Assembly (NCBI GenBank): GCA_026419775.2
Contig: JAOPGA020001087.1
Span: 1-35,171 of the forward strand
Direction: 5' to 3'
DNA length: 35,171 nucleotides
From: Acrasis kona
Lineage: Eukaryota; Heterolobosea; Eutetramitea; Acrasida; Acrasidae
Shown: positions 1 through 9,702 of the stretch, piece by piece
Layout of the letters: each line of letters opens with the position of its first letter
Numbering within the stretch: position 1 is the first letter of the stretch
Notes under the pieces: generated by a model
What the model was told of the DNA's origin: nothing
The model's input: only the letters and a program-made list of their open reading frames with translations
The model's database searches: none
Position numbers and translations under genes: made by a program

Positions 1-2
1 AT

Positions 3-3000
3 GATGATACCATCGTCAATGCGAACCAATATCCTACATTATGTATAAATGTGGTTCAAAATCACGACAATACTCACTTGTTGTTAATCATGGACGAAAA
101 TGTTAGCATAACACAAACCACTTTATTTTACTTTTTTGAACAAGTATGCGAGCAACCAAACGAAGAATACGTTACATTCTTGATATTCCTGTATCATCAT
201 GACATTCCAATTCACATGTAAGAATTCCTCTTTCATTGTCAATAATACTTCAAAGATACCTCAATAAATATGCCCCATCAATCAACAGCATCACGACAGT
301 ATACCGACGCATCAAATCCCTTAGAAATTCATTAATCAACCGCTTGTCTATCATTTTACAAAATGAAGAACTCGACCATCAGCACCAACTGAATTGGATC
401 ACCCTATTCAATTGCTACTGTAACAATGACCAACCCATCTCCCATCTAATCAAATCATCAACCAATAACAATTCATACGACCACCTATTAGAATTCATCA
501 TGAACAAATTAACAAACGAACAACTTTCGAAAAACCAACCCGTCATAAACTTACTTTTAACATTTTTACAAAACAAAAATGATGATGATCAATCATCACA
601 TACACAATGGTTAGGGTTGATGTGTATACTCAAATCATTCCAATGCACAAAAAACAAAAAAACGTAACTTTTGAATAATACCCATCACATCCAGTCACTT
701 ACACTTATACTTGTAGAATGCATCTCTTATCACTCAACCTCACTCAAATCACTCATTCCATCTCATTACAAAACATGAATCAAAACCAACAAAAAGTAAT
801 TAATTTCCTTTTAGGTACATTTTTATTTACATTTCTCATAGATTACTTTTCAAATGATTCAATTTGAATTTATACAAGATTCATTATTACAAATTGAAAA
901 TGAACCACTTCAAATCATTTTTCAATATTTATCAATTTTATTGGATACTTATTCGTTGTTGTTAAGTTCATTGTTGAAAATTGATTTGATGCATTTGATT
1001 CAATTTGCACATTACAACAATTTGTTACATTTTCAAAATGTTGTTGAATGGATCACATGCTATCAAATTACAAATCATTTACAATTAGGTAAGTGTTATG
1101 TTATAAATGTGATGTAATATAAAAATAGATCTGAGTTCTATTTATAATTTTTTTATGGTTTGTACTAATTTAACAACTGAATTTGATATCGAGTTTTTGT
1201 CAAATTTAAAATTGTTGAATTTAATTTGTAGATTGGTAAGATTTGATGGTAATGATTATTCAAATCAATCATTACATCAAATTAGAATTTATTTGTTACA
1301 AAAATATAAATTATATAATCAAAGAAAAATTGATTCTTTGATTAATCAATTTGAATTGTATTTNGTTCCATTGTTATCACAATCATTGACACTTAATAAA
1401 ATAAATAAAAACGATGGTAATGGTGATTGTTTTGTAATTAATGTACATTTGTTGAATCAATTTGGAATTGAAATTAAATCCAAATGTGATGGTTATAATG
1501 AAAATGTAAATTTTTTGTTAAATCATTTTATGAAATTAATGGATTGTAAGCAATTACCTTCCAAATCATTTTCTAATCATTTATATTCTTCTTTGTCATC
1601 TTCGTCTTTGTCTTCTTCGTCCTCACAACAACAAGCTTCGCCAATGGTTGTTTTGAATGATTTATTGAATCAATTAAAAAGTAAAAATCAAGAATCGATT
1701 AGTGAATCTGTAAAATTATTAAATCAGAATGGTATTTTTTCTATTCAAGACCATTTAGAACGATATGAAAAGAGCGAGTTTGTATTTGAATTTGAAAATG
1801 AAATCAAGGATGAGATTCTTAAAAAAACGAATCAGAATCAAAAATTGACCACTTTGATATATTCAATTTGCAATGAGAAGAAGATTAGTCCTCAGGGGAG
1901 AGATAGCGGTAATGATATGATTGTTCATTTAAAGAAAAATAAAGTAAATAATAATGTTGATTTTTTCCCTTCGAATTGCTGTGGTAGTTTGAAAACTGAC
2001 TTGTTGTTAATGAGCGGTAATAATAACAGTAACATTATTAACGATGTAGTGTTGACTGAGAGTGATGGTCCTTTAATTTATGAGTTGGCAAATTCCAAAT
2101 GTGTAATTGAACAATCTTTAGTATGTCAACTTGATAAGTACTTGGTGTTGTGTTCGAATTGTTTGAATTTACAAGTTCTGAAAAGTTTAAAATTTGGTAA
2201 TTTGTTTGTTAGTTTAGATGTGATTAATGAATTACAACAAGATGGATTTGATTTAAAATCAAATCTTTTAAAAAAACTAATAAAGTGTTATCAAGTAGCT
2301 AATAAGAATAAATTGTGCCTTGTTTCGTTTTTTGAGGTTCTAAAAAGTGTTTCGGGTGTGATTGATTTGTTTGATGACAAACCTCAAAAAAAATATAATA
2401 GATTGGTTCATGTGGTGAATCAACAATCTGATTTATTTAATGCTTCAAATTCTTTTTTAAATCATTATAAACAAGTTGTAAATGCAACAAATTCCCTTTT
2501 ATCTATTTTATCTCGCTTGTCTAAAATGAATGAAAAAATTGATTTGGAAAATGTTAATTTGATTAAGTCATTGTTACAAACAAACCGTACAAGTAGTCCG
2601 ATTTCTTTAAACGAAAAAGAATTACTTTGTATTTATTTAATAAAAAAACCAACTGCAATTTTGCCGAATTGTATAGATGGTGTCATGATATTTGAGTTGA
2701 GTGACGAATATCTGAAAAACAGAGTTATTTCGATTAATAAAAAACAAAATGCGAATCAGATTTTATCTGATCAAGAATCCATTTCAAATCATCTTGTTGC
2801 TATTTTAAAAGGTGACTTCAATCCTTCTACATGCCTTGATTTGATAATGAGCGATTCAACCGATCATGATGAATTGGTACCTGACCACATTCTGACTGCT
2901 ATTGATGAGAAGATTAAATATCAAAATTCATACACCGACCAAACATCCTTAAAGGCCAATCCAGACACCGTTCCAATTGCTTTCCCTAAATATCAGCTGA

Positions 3001-3578
3001 GACAATTGCTATTTGATAGGCTGGTTGCTATATGTAGTGGTAGCTTTCATTACGTGTCAACATTAGATCGTCAAATGGACGATTTGATGATGAAATTACT
3101 TGCTTATGATTACCAACGAATAAAGTTATACAGATCAGTCCTGAATGGTCAGCATTATATCTCTTTAAATACATCCATTATGATTGCAAATTCTCATCTT
3201 GCACATTATGATTCTTTGAACGACGAAAAGAAGAAAATAAATTATCAGCAATTATATTACGCCGCTCATTATGATTCCTCATGGAGTCAAGAGAAGATAA
3301 AAAAGTATGAATTGATGGTGTTGATGTACTCTGGCGAATTGAAGAAGAATTCAAAGTCAAAAATAATACTGTCTTTAACAAAATCTTCAAGAAAAGAGTT
3401 AGTTGATGGAATGTTACATAGAACATCAAGAGAAATTGAATTGTGGAATCAGTTCTTGTCAAGAAATTTAAAAATCATGAAAGATTCCTGCTCAATGGAC
3501 ATGAAAAACCAGTTGTTAGTTTGGGAGAATATATCTACTTTTACAAAAAGGGACTTTATGTTTGTTTTGAATAAATAA
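3..3578 (+). CDS. Large unassigned protein, five exons, 5' end outside the window
   Basis: Exons join as 3-217, 256-663, 717-795, 842-1088 and 1129-3578. Introns of 38, 53, 46 and 40 bp all have GT-AG ends, and every junction keeps phase, giving 1132 residues from the window edge to TAA. The frame is open at base 3, so the true start lies to the left. The protein is rich in Leu, Asn, Ile and Ser and looks mainly helical, with a serine-rich tract (LSSSSLSSSSSQQQ) near 1590-1630. I see no membrane segment, zinc finger or catalytic motif, and do not recognise the family; a scaffold or complex subunit is only a guess. Codons are extremely A/T-rich, more so than in CEP104. Base 1364 is N, so one residue is undefined. 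The stop sits inside TAAATAAA, a combined stop and poly(A) signal. Splice structure is well supported; function is unknown. Confidence 0.75.
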
Positions 3579-3607
3579 ATTTAATATTAAACAAAATTTC
3601 AAATCAT

Positions 3608-4703
3608 TTATTTATGTACTGACGTGAATTTGGAGTAGACGGCTCCGATGTTGTCGAAAGTCTCTTGTACAACTTCCTTTTGCATGGCGCATATAGGGTA
3701 TGTGTAAATTGTTCGTTCTTGTTTTGTTGATTTGTCCATAGAGGTAAATTTGTTGTTGATGTACTTTAATGCAGGGTCATATTCCTCAGGACCATCGTAT
3801 TCTGGAAAAGTTGTTTTTAAGCTCTCTCGCTTGATTTTATGTTTAAAAAGGTCCGTTTTGTTTAAAAGTAATAATACAGGTGTTTTGCTGAAAATTGCGG
3901 AATTAACCGTTTTTTCAAATAACTCTAACGACTCGGACATTCTGTTCTTCTCTCCGTCCTCGTAGCATTTTAAGTTGTAATCAATCAGCGAGACTACAAA
4001 TCTGTTAAAGGTTAGTATTCATAATTTTTGTAGACACTTACACAACAATGTCTACATCAACAAAGCAGTTTATCCATTTTTTTCTCTCGTTCCGCTGACC
4101 ACCCACATCAACAAGGCTGACGACTTTATCACCATACGGGTATCTCACTTCTATGATACCAGTGGTCTTTACTCTGGCCCATAAAACGTCCTCCTCGGTT
4201 GGGATGTAGTCAGGTTTACGAATCCTTTCGAGTGAGTTTAAGTAATATTCCGTGGAGTCGTCTAGTTGTGTGTGACTTCTTTTATCAAAAGCGGCTTGAA
4301 TGACTGGATCACGCCATAACGCTTGTATGTCGTCACAAAGCTCATCGTTCCAAACTCTTTGCATATACATTATAAAGTCATCCTCCACTTCAAATACTCT
4401 GGTGGCACGATCTTTTGTTTCTTCATCATTGAAGGTAAGATTGAGATTGCTCGCGGATTCTACGAGAGTCTTCATACCCTTAATAACGTTTGCAAACACG
4501 ACATATCTAAAATCTTTCAACTCGCTGTCAGTAAATCCTTTGTCATGTATGATCTTCATCTGCTTGAAAATAGTACTTTTACCACTCTCACCAGCACCCA
4601 ACAAAAGTACTTTCAATATCTTCGATTCAGTTTGTATAGGAGCAGATATCTTGGTATCCCTTTGTGAGTCTTCCCCATTCTGGTCAGAGAAGCACGACCC
4701 CAT
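3608..4703 (-). CDS. Heterotrimeric G-protein alpha subunit
   Basis: Exon 1 is 4703-4042 and exon 2 is 4001-3608, split by a 40-bp intron (4002-4041) within the strand after the DVGGQR switch. The product is 351 residues, the normal G-alpha length. Visible motifs: P-loop GAGESGKS, switch I RVKTTGI with the conserved arginine, switch II DVGGQRNERKKW, and the guanine-specificity motif NKTD. The usual TCAT motif near the C-terminus reads ICAM here, which could change nucleotide exchange. I chose the second in-frame methionine because MGSCFS fits N-myristoylation at Gly2, with Cys4 as a possible palmitoylation site; the upstream ATG (4724) would bury it. The last residues (SVHK) have no cysteine four from the end, so this is not a classic Gi-type tail. 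It should act at the plasma membrane downstream of a seven-helix receptor. The stop overlaps TAAATAAA. Confidence 0.95.
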
Positions 4704-4997
4704 AATTTGTAATTGCTGCTGCACTACAGTCCGTATATAGAGAACTAGAACCTCCGGTCAATCGCCAAATTTTTGAGATTTGGACAAGCTCTAACCATAA
4801 ATCCGCATATATACCCAGTAGGACTTGTAATAAGCAGAAAGAACGGAATTCTACACTGGAACGGATATAACAACGTAACACAATAGCATAAAAAGAACGT
4901 AAAATAATGTTTTTGGTTTGCACTGCCCACTACGGTATAGAGTAGTGAACGTTACAGCCACTCAATATAACCCTCAAGTCAAGATCAAAATAATTTA

Positions 4998-5759
4998 TTA
5001 ACAATAATGGTTGAGGTATTGAAGGATAGCATTTCTTAATGCTTCTGCAAACTTTTGTCTATTTTCTTGTTTCCTGAATTCAAAACCAATCTCAATCTGT
5101 AAAGTATTCACTCCTTCTTGTTTGTGGTAATGTCTCACAGTCCATCCGCCATTAAATGCTTTCATTTCCTTCTCTGAATAATCTTCTGGATAAGAAGGAA
5201 ACCCTTGGTTCTTCAAACTACCCAAAATGCTGTTTTCGCCCACCACAACATCTTCCCCGAGCCTTTCAACAATTTCTTTGACGGTCAGGCCATCGGAAGT
5301 TCCTCTTAGGACGAGGTTATTCTTTTCACTTTGACCATGCACATCGATCAAGAAACAATTCTCATTTTTGTTTTTAATTATTTTGGAAAATTGTCGAACC
5401 TCCTGATGATAAAGGGAGTAATATGGTCTCATTCGCTCGTCTTCAAAAGCACTCTCTGGTCCTCTGTTCAAATCACAAAACTTTCTTTGGACTTTACCAT
5501 AGACAAAGTAAGGGCATTTATCATTTGGAAATAGCTCTTTTAAAATGAGCGCAAGCTCTAAACTAACACGTCAAAGAGTGTTTGAAGTTTTATTTACGTA
5601 AAGAAGTCAGGTTCGTGACACCCTGTTTTTCTCACTTGTACATCGTCTGGCACAAAATTACCACCATGAGGAAAAGACAATCTAGTATTGAGATTCACGT
5701 TCAAAATCAAAGTACATGATTGGTATGTTGCCCACAACAGATTCAACTTGTTTTTCCAT
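4998..5759 (-). CDS. N-formylglutamate amidohydrolase-like hydrolase
   Basis: Three exons, 5759-5716, 5681-5598 and 5562-4998, are separated by 34- and 35-bp GT-AG introns with matching phase and give 230 residues. Family features appear in order: PIILSFPHGG near residue 13, a D-x3-R-x4-C-x2-PDFFT segment, PYFV followed by FCDLNRGPESAFE, and the central LIDVHGQ motif. HGG, CDLNR and DxHG are the conserved patches of the zinc-dependent formylglutamate deformylase/amidohydrolase family, which removes N-formyl or similar groups from small acids. The substrate here is unknown. The longest single-exon ORF starts at 5471 and lacks the N-terminal HGG, so splicing is needed for a complete enzyme. The start codon lies only 13 bp from the start of the divergent methyltransferase gene. 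The stop overlaps TTAATAAA. Confidence 0.85.
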
Positions 5760-5772
5760 CATACTTTACAAA
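5760..5772. promoter_or_regulatory. 13-bp spacer between divergent start codons
   Basis: The amidohydrolase-like gene starts at 5759 on the minus strand and the methyltransferase-like gene at 5773 on the plus strand. Both promoters must therefore lie inside or across the neighbouring 5' coding sequence, or the 5' leaders overlap. Nothing recognisable as a TATA box fits in the gap. Confidence 0.5.
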
Positions 5773-7221
5773 ATGAGTGAGCACGGAACCAAGATATGCA
5801 TTCAGAACTTCAAAAGACAAATAAATGGAAAAGAAGCAAGAGAGAAGCTGTTCGAAGTGACTGGAGTATTGGACGGCATCATCTTGTTCGATAAACCATA
5901 CAAAAGAACCCAGCTTTACATCACTTTTAACACAAAGGAAAATGAACAACTGGCATATGATAAGATAAAATCTGGTAATGCTAATTGGAAGGTCTTCATT
6001 CAAGAAGAAAAAAATAAGGGAAAAAGAAACCGCGAGGGCGATGACAACAACAATGCCTCGAAAAAACAAAAATCAGACGAACCGCCAAAAACTGTTAGCC
6101 AGGTTGTTACTCCACTTGCACATTTGACCTACGAAGAACAACTTAAGCACAAAGAAACGCAGCATTTGGATTTAATCAAAAAGAACTACTTCGCGAAACT
6201 ACAAAGCAGGGACTTTGACTTTACCAAAAACAAAAAGACAAGCGAAGACGAATTTGACTGGAGAGGCATCATCCCATCACCAGTCATCAACGGATATCGC
6301 AACAATTGTGAGTTCACTTGTGCAAAAGATGATTCCGGTAAGAATAGCGTCGGCTTCCTATTAGGTTCATTCGTAGAAGGAAAGACAACAGTCTCCGGTG
6401 TAGATGATTGTTTACACATTTCACAAACATCAAAAATGTTGGTCAAGAAGATGCAAGCGCTTATTGATGAGGCTGGTCAAGATTGCTACAATAAAGTTGA
6501 CAATAAAGGTTTTTGGAGACAAATGAAAGTGAGAGAAAATTCACATCAAGAGTGTTTGGTCGCAATACAAATTAATCCCTACTATAACAAAGATTTGGTC
6601 CAAGACAAAGTTCTGTGTGAAGATATGAAAAACTTGATTAGAAAGCATTTTGATCTTAATAAAGAAAGTGATGGCGTGTTGTGTAAAGGTTTATTTGTCC
6701 AACATTATGGCGGTATAAGCAATGCTGCGCCGATCGACTCTTACTTGGAAAAATTATGTGGCCAGGACTCTTTTGTTGAGACACTTGGTAGTTATAAATT
6801 TAATGTTAGTCCATACAGTTTCTTCCAGGTCAACTCAAGAGGTGCAGAGACTTTATATGGGATTGCTAGTGAGTGGGCCATGCAGACTGGATCTGACCAG
6901 AAGCCGATTCTATTAGATGTTTGCTGCGGCACAGGAACCATTGGTTTGTTCATGTCTTCAAAAGTAGAAAAGATCTTTGGTATCGACAATAACGAATCGG
7001 CCTGTAGAGATGCGGAACAAAACGCAAAAGCCAACCAAGTAGAAAATGCACAGTACATTTGTGGAAAGGCAGAGGAAGTGTTGCGCGACTTGTTGAAGAA
7101 GGAGAATTTGAATACTGTGGAAGAAGGTAGGTTGGTTGCCGTCGTAGATCCTCCCAGGGCCGGTCTTCATCCAAATGTCTTGAAAGCAATTTTGAATTGT
7201 AATTCATTGACATGCTTATAA
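5773..7221 (+). CDS. TRM2/TRMT2A-like tRNA (uracil-5)-methyltransferase, C-terminus missing
   Basis: Single exon of 482 residues. The start at 5773 (AAATGAGTG) is preferred over ATG 5716, which lies inside the divergent gene. Residues 1-80 form an RRM-like domain (KICIQNF, LYITF), followed by a Lys-rich linker. The TrmA/TRM2 fold follows: PSPVINGYRNNCEF, the VNSRGAETLY segment, SAM-binding DVCCGTGTIG and the catalytic-domain motif VDPPRAGLHP. The family makes m5U54 in tRNA. The reading frame stops at NCNSLTCL, just before the place where TRM2 enzymes carry the SCNP motif with the nucleophilic cysteine and about 50-70 further residues. No splice continuation is visible before the next gene. 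The gene is therefore either inactivated by deletion or truncated by an assembly join at about 7205-7230. Family identity is firm; activity is doubtful. Confidence 0.85.
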   Translation: MSEHGTKICIQNFKRQINGKEAREKLFEVTGVLDGIILFDKPYKRTQLYITFNTKENEQLAYDKIKSGNANWKVFIQEEKNKGKRNREGDDNNNASKKQKSDEPPKTVSQVVTPLAHLTYEEQLKHKETQHLDLIKKNYFAKLQSRDFDFTKNKKTSEDEFDWRGIIPSPVINGYRNNCEFTCAKDDSGKNSVGFLLGSFVEGKTTVSGVDDCLHISQTSKMLVKKMQALIDEAGQDCYNKVDNKGFWRQMKVRENSHQECLVAIQINPYYNKDLVQDKVLCEDMKNLIRKHFDLNKESDGVLCKGLFVQHYGGISNAAPIDSYLEKLCGQDSFVETLGSYKFNVSPYSFFQVNSRGAETLYGIASEWAMQTGSDQKPILLDVCCGTGTIGLFMSSKVEKIFGIDNNESACRDAEQNAKANQVENAQYICGKAEEVLRDLLKKENLNTVEEGRLVAVVDPPRAGLHPNVLKAILNCNSLTCL

Positions 7222-7694
7222 TGGCATTGTCTCCTAATCGAGAGCACCCATCAGTGTGGACTCATCATCTACTTGGTGCTTTGGGTACCTTCCTGCAGAG
7301 GAAATACAAAATCGCATCCTTCTTTCCTGCTGCATTCTTGATTACTGAAATAACAGCAGTTCCGTCCAACATACTTTGGGTGTTACAAAAGTTGAATATG
7401 ACAAACACGAAAGCCTATTACTACACTTTGATTCTTCGTTGTATAATGTTCCTCATATTTAGACTTCCTGCAGGACCTTTGTGCATCTTGTACGCGTATG
7501 AACAGACTAAAAGGGATAATAAATCTTTCATAAATGAAGTGAGAAATCTACCAAAGATTGTTAGTTGCCTATCTACCCTAAATATTCTTGTTATTTCCGG
7601 TTTCAATGTGTGGTGGACAATGTTAGTTTTCAAAGCGTTATTCAAGTATAGACAAGCAAAAATTGTAGGTAAAATAAATGTACATCATATATAA
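7212..7694 (+). CDS. TLC-domain (TRAM/LAG1/CLN8-like) membrane protein, N-terminus missing
   Basis: The 160-codon frame from 7212 contains the C-terminal half of a TLC domain: the WTHHLLG histidine pair, the ITEITAVPSNILWVL helix, then hydrophobic segments around LILRCIMFLIF and TLNILVISGFNVWW. Such proteins sit in ER or plasma membranes and act in ceramide synthesis or lipid transport and sensing; the subfamily cannot be told. The N-terminal two or three helices usual for the family are absent, and the sequence immediately upstream belongs to the methyltransferase, overlapping by 10 bp in another frame. ATG 7212 is therefore probably not the original start. Together the two genes look like the halves of a deletion junction. 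The stop (7692-7694) lies 3 bp from the stop of the convergent gene. Confidence 0.7.
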   Translation: MLIMALSPNREHPSVWTHHLLGALGTFLQRKYKIASFFPAAFLITEITAVPSNILWVLQKLNMTNTKAYYYTLILRCIMFLIFRLPAGPLCILYAYEQTKRDNKSFINEVRNLPKIVSCLSTLNILVISGFNVWWTMLVFKALFKYRQAKIVGKINVHHI

Positions 7695-7697
7695 AAT

Positions 7698-8268
7698 TTA
7701 TTTAATAGTTACAATACTCATGTCATGTTTAGTGTTGCTTAGTAGATTCAACTTGAACGGTTCGCAGTGTTTATTCTTTTGGATTTGAGACAAACTTAAA
7801 ATTGAATGCTGCATTTTTTGTGCATCGGGTAATGTGATCCTATAACTATTAACGGTGGCAATTAGCGAAAACATACATGTTGTTGTTCTGGTCTTTGACT
7901 TGCGTATTTCTACAATCATACCTCATTAACCTGAATTTATCGGACTCTTGTTCATTTTTTATTCTAATTCCAAGACTCCTCTCCATTATTACACAAAGGC
8001 AATCCTTCAACTCAATCTCAAGAAACTTGGAATTGTATATTTCTACTCCACCAATAGTAATTCCCGATATGAAAATAGTACAGTCTACACAGTTATCTAT
8101 CACAACTCTTTTAAAAGAGCTTAGTTTTATAACCGAATCAAAACAATCTACAATTACAGCAGAAGATCTACTACTTCGACCTTGAGTGGTCGCGTAATCA
8201 TTTACAAAACCATTAATCTCAATTATAGGGTGACCGTCATCACGCCCTGTCGTTGTTATTGTCCCCAT
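7698..8268 (-). CDS. Beta-helix protein resembling the C-CAP/cofactor C-like domain
   Basis: Exon 1 is 8268-7877 and exon 2 is 7839-7698, with a 37-bp intron (177 residues). A tandem acceptor 6 bp upstream would make the intron 31 bp and add two residues in the same frame. Alternating short hydrophobic strands (SAVIVDCFDSVIKL, RVVIDNCVDCTIFISG, GGVEIYNSKFLEIEL) form the ladder seen in CAP/TBCC right-handed beta-helices, which bind actin or act as GTPase-activating modules on tubulin or Arf-like proteins. I do not see a clear TBCC catalytic arginine motif, so the assignment is to the fold only. ATG 8268 (MGTITTTG) is preferred over 8304. It lies head to head with the LRR kinase, and its last codon is 3 bp from the TLC gene's stop. 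Confidence 0.6.
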
Positions 8269-8309
8269 CTTTACAAAAAATATGCGTTGATTACAAAGAG
8301 TCAACTAAA
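8269..8309. promoter_or_regulatory. 41-bp bidirectional promoter region
   Basis: The region separates the start codon of the beta-helix gene (8268, minus) from that of the LRR kinase (8310, plus). It is A/T-rich with an A6 run at 8275-8280 and no clear TATA element. Both leaders must be only a few bases long or must overlap. Confidence 0.4.
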
Positions 8310-9599
8310 ATGCAAACAATTGAGGGGCTCAGGGCAGGTGAATATCGGGATGCGACAAAATTGAAGATATCGTGCGGACTCAGTGAATTTCCTAAAGAAA
8401 TCCTTGATTGCCACAATTTGGATATGCTGGACTTATCTGGAAATAACTTGTCTGATATTCCTGAGGAGATTAAACAATTAAAAAATTTGAAGATTGGTTT
8501 CTTTTCAGACAACAAGTTCAAGGTTTTCCCAAAAGCTTTAGGCGAATGCCCACTTCTTGAGATGGTGTCATTCAAATCAAACTGTATGGAGTTAATACCA
8601 GATGGTGAAAATGTGCTACCCCGAAACTTGAGGTGGCTGATACTCACAAATAACCAAATTAAAGAGCTACCAAAATGTATAGGGAACTGTTCCCGTCTTC
8701 AAAAAATAATGTTGGCTGGTAACAGGTTGCAACATTTACCATCCGAAATGTCCAAACTTTTAAATCTTGAATTAATTAGAATTTCTGCTAATTCCATTTC
8801 ACACCTCCCACAATGGTTTCTAGAACTACCCAAATTAACTTGGTTGGCTTTTGCTGGCAACCCTTGCGCTCTCTCTTTTGTTTATGATTCGGCACTAGAA
8901 AATGTTGAATGGTGTGATTTAGAAATTGGAGGATTATTGGGCGAAGGCGCATCTGGAATGATTTATAAAGCATATGACAAACAAAAAAACAATCATGTGG
9001 CGGTAAAGTTGTTTAAAGGTGAAGTCACCAGTGATGGTTTGGCGGAGGAGGAAATGAATGCTTGTATTTCCGCAGGTGCTCATCCTCATCTCATCAGTCC
9101 TTTGGGCAAGTTGTGTGGTCAACCACAAAATAAACTAGGTCTTCTGTTTGAGCTTATATCCTCTGATTATGTAAATTTGGGTTTACCTCCAAATACCAAC
9201 ACTTGTACTCGTGATGTATTTCGACCCAATACTTTATTTTCTATACCACAAATTAAATCAATATTGAAGGACATTGGTTCCGCTGTTCTGCACCTCCACG
9301 GACATGGTATTATGCATGGTGACTTGTATGCACACAACGTGTTGGTAGATTGCTCAGGTCATTCACTACTTGGTGATTTTGGTGCAGCAACAATGTATAA
9401 TAAAGAGACCCATAAAAATATCGAAAAACTTGAAGTGAGAGCTTTTGGTTGCTTGGTGGATGATTTATTGAATCACAACCAAGATCAAGATGACGCGGTC
9501 GTTTCTAAGCTAGGAGAGCTTCGGAATATGTGCACTCATCCAAATGTGTCTTGTAGGCCCTCTTTTAAGGAAATTGTTGAGCAATTAGGCACGATGTAA
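8310..9599 (+). CDS. LRR protein kinase of a bacterial-type family
   Basis: Intronless, 429 residues, starting at MQTIEGLRAGEY (context aaaATG). Residues 20-190 hold about seven leucine-rich repeats (LDLSGNNLSDIP, LRWLILTNNQIKELP, LQKIMLAGNRLQHLP, LTWLAFAGNP). Residues about 205-425 are a small kinase domain: glycine loop GEGASG, VAVKLFKG with the ATP-binding lysine, an HGDLYAHN catalytic loop with HGD replacing HRD, and DFG in LLGDFGAA. No APE-like activation segment follows. From memory, this LRR order, the VTSDG and HGDLYAHN signatures and the length match a protein family common in Gammaproteobacteria such as Pseudomonas. Lack of introns, unlike most neighbours, fits acquisition by transfer. 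The substrate is unknown; a Ser/Thr kinase with an LRR sensor is inferred. Confidence 0.9.
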   Translation: MQTIEGLRAGEYRDATKLKISCGLSEFPKEILDCHNLDMLDLSGNNLSDIPEEIKQLKNLKIGFFSDNKFKVFPKALGECPLLEMVSFKSNCMELIPDGENVLPRNLRWLILTNNQIKELPKCIGNCSRLQKIMLAGNRLQHLPSEMSKLLNLELIRISANSISHLPQWFLELPKLTWLAFAGNPCALSFVYDSALENVEWCDLEIGGLLGEGASGMIYKAYDKQKNNHVAVKLFKGEVTSDGLAEEEMNACISAGAHPHLISPLGKLCGQPQNKLGLLFELISSDYVNLGLPPNTNTCTRDVFRPNTLFSIPQIKSILKDIGSAVLHLHGHGIMHGDLYAHNVLVDCSGHSLLGDFGAATMYNKETHKNIEKLEVRAFGCLVDDLLNHNQDQDDAVVSKLGELRNMCTHPNVSCRPSFKEIVEQLGTM

Positions 9600-9702
9600 T
9601 AACTTCATTATAAAAAAATTTGATCCCCAATCATACCTGACAGGTCAATTACTCCTCATTGAATCAAAAATTTATAGTTACTTTTTTGTAATGAAACTCA
9701 AC

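Noticed and set aside
4684-4930. Two minus-strand frames upstream of G-alpha
   Set aside because: They overlap the G-alpha leader, lack protein-like composition and have no match to any family; taken as chance frames.
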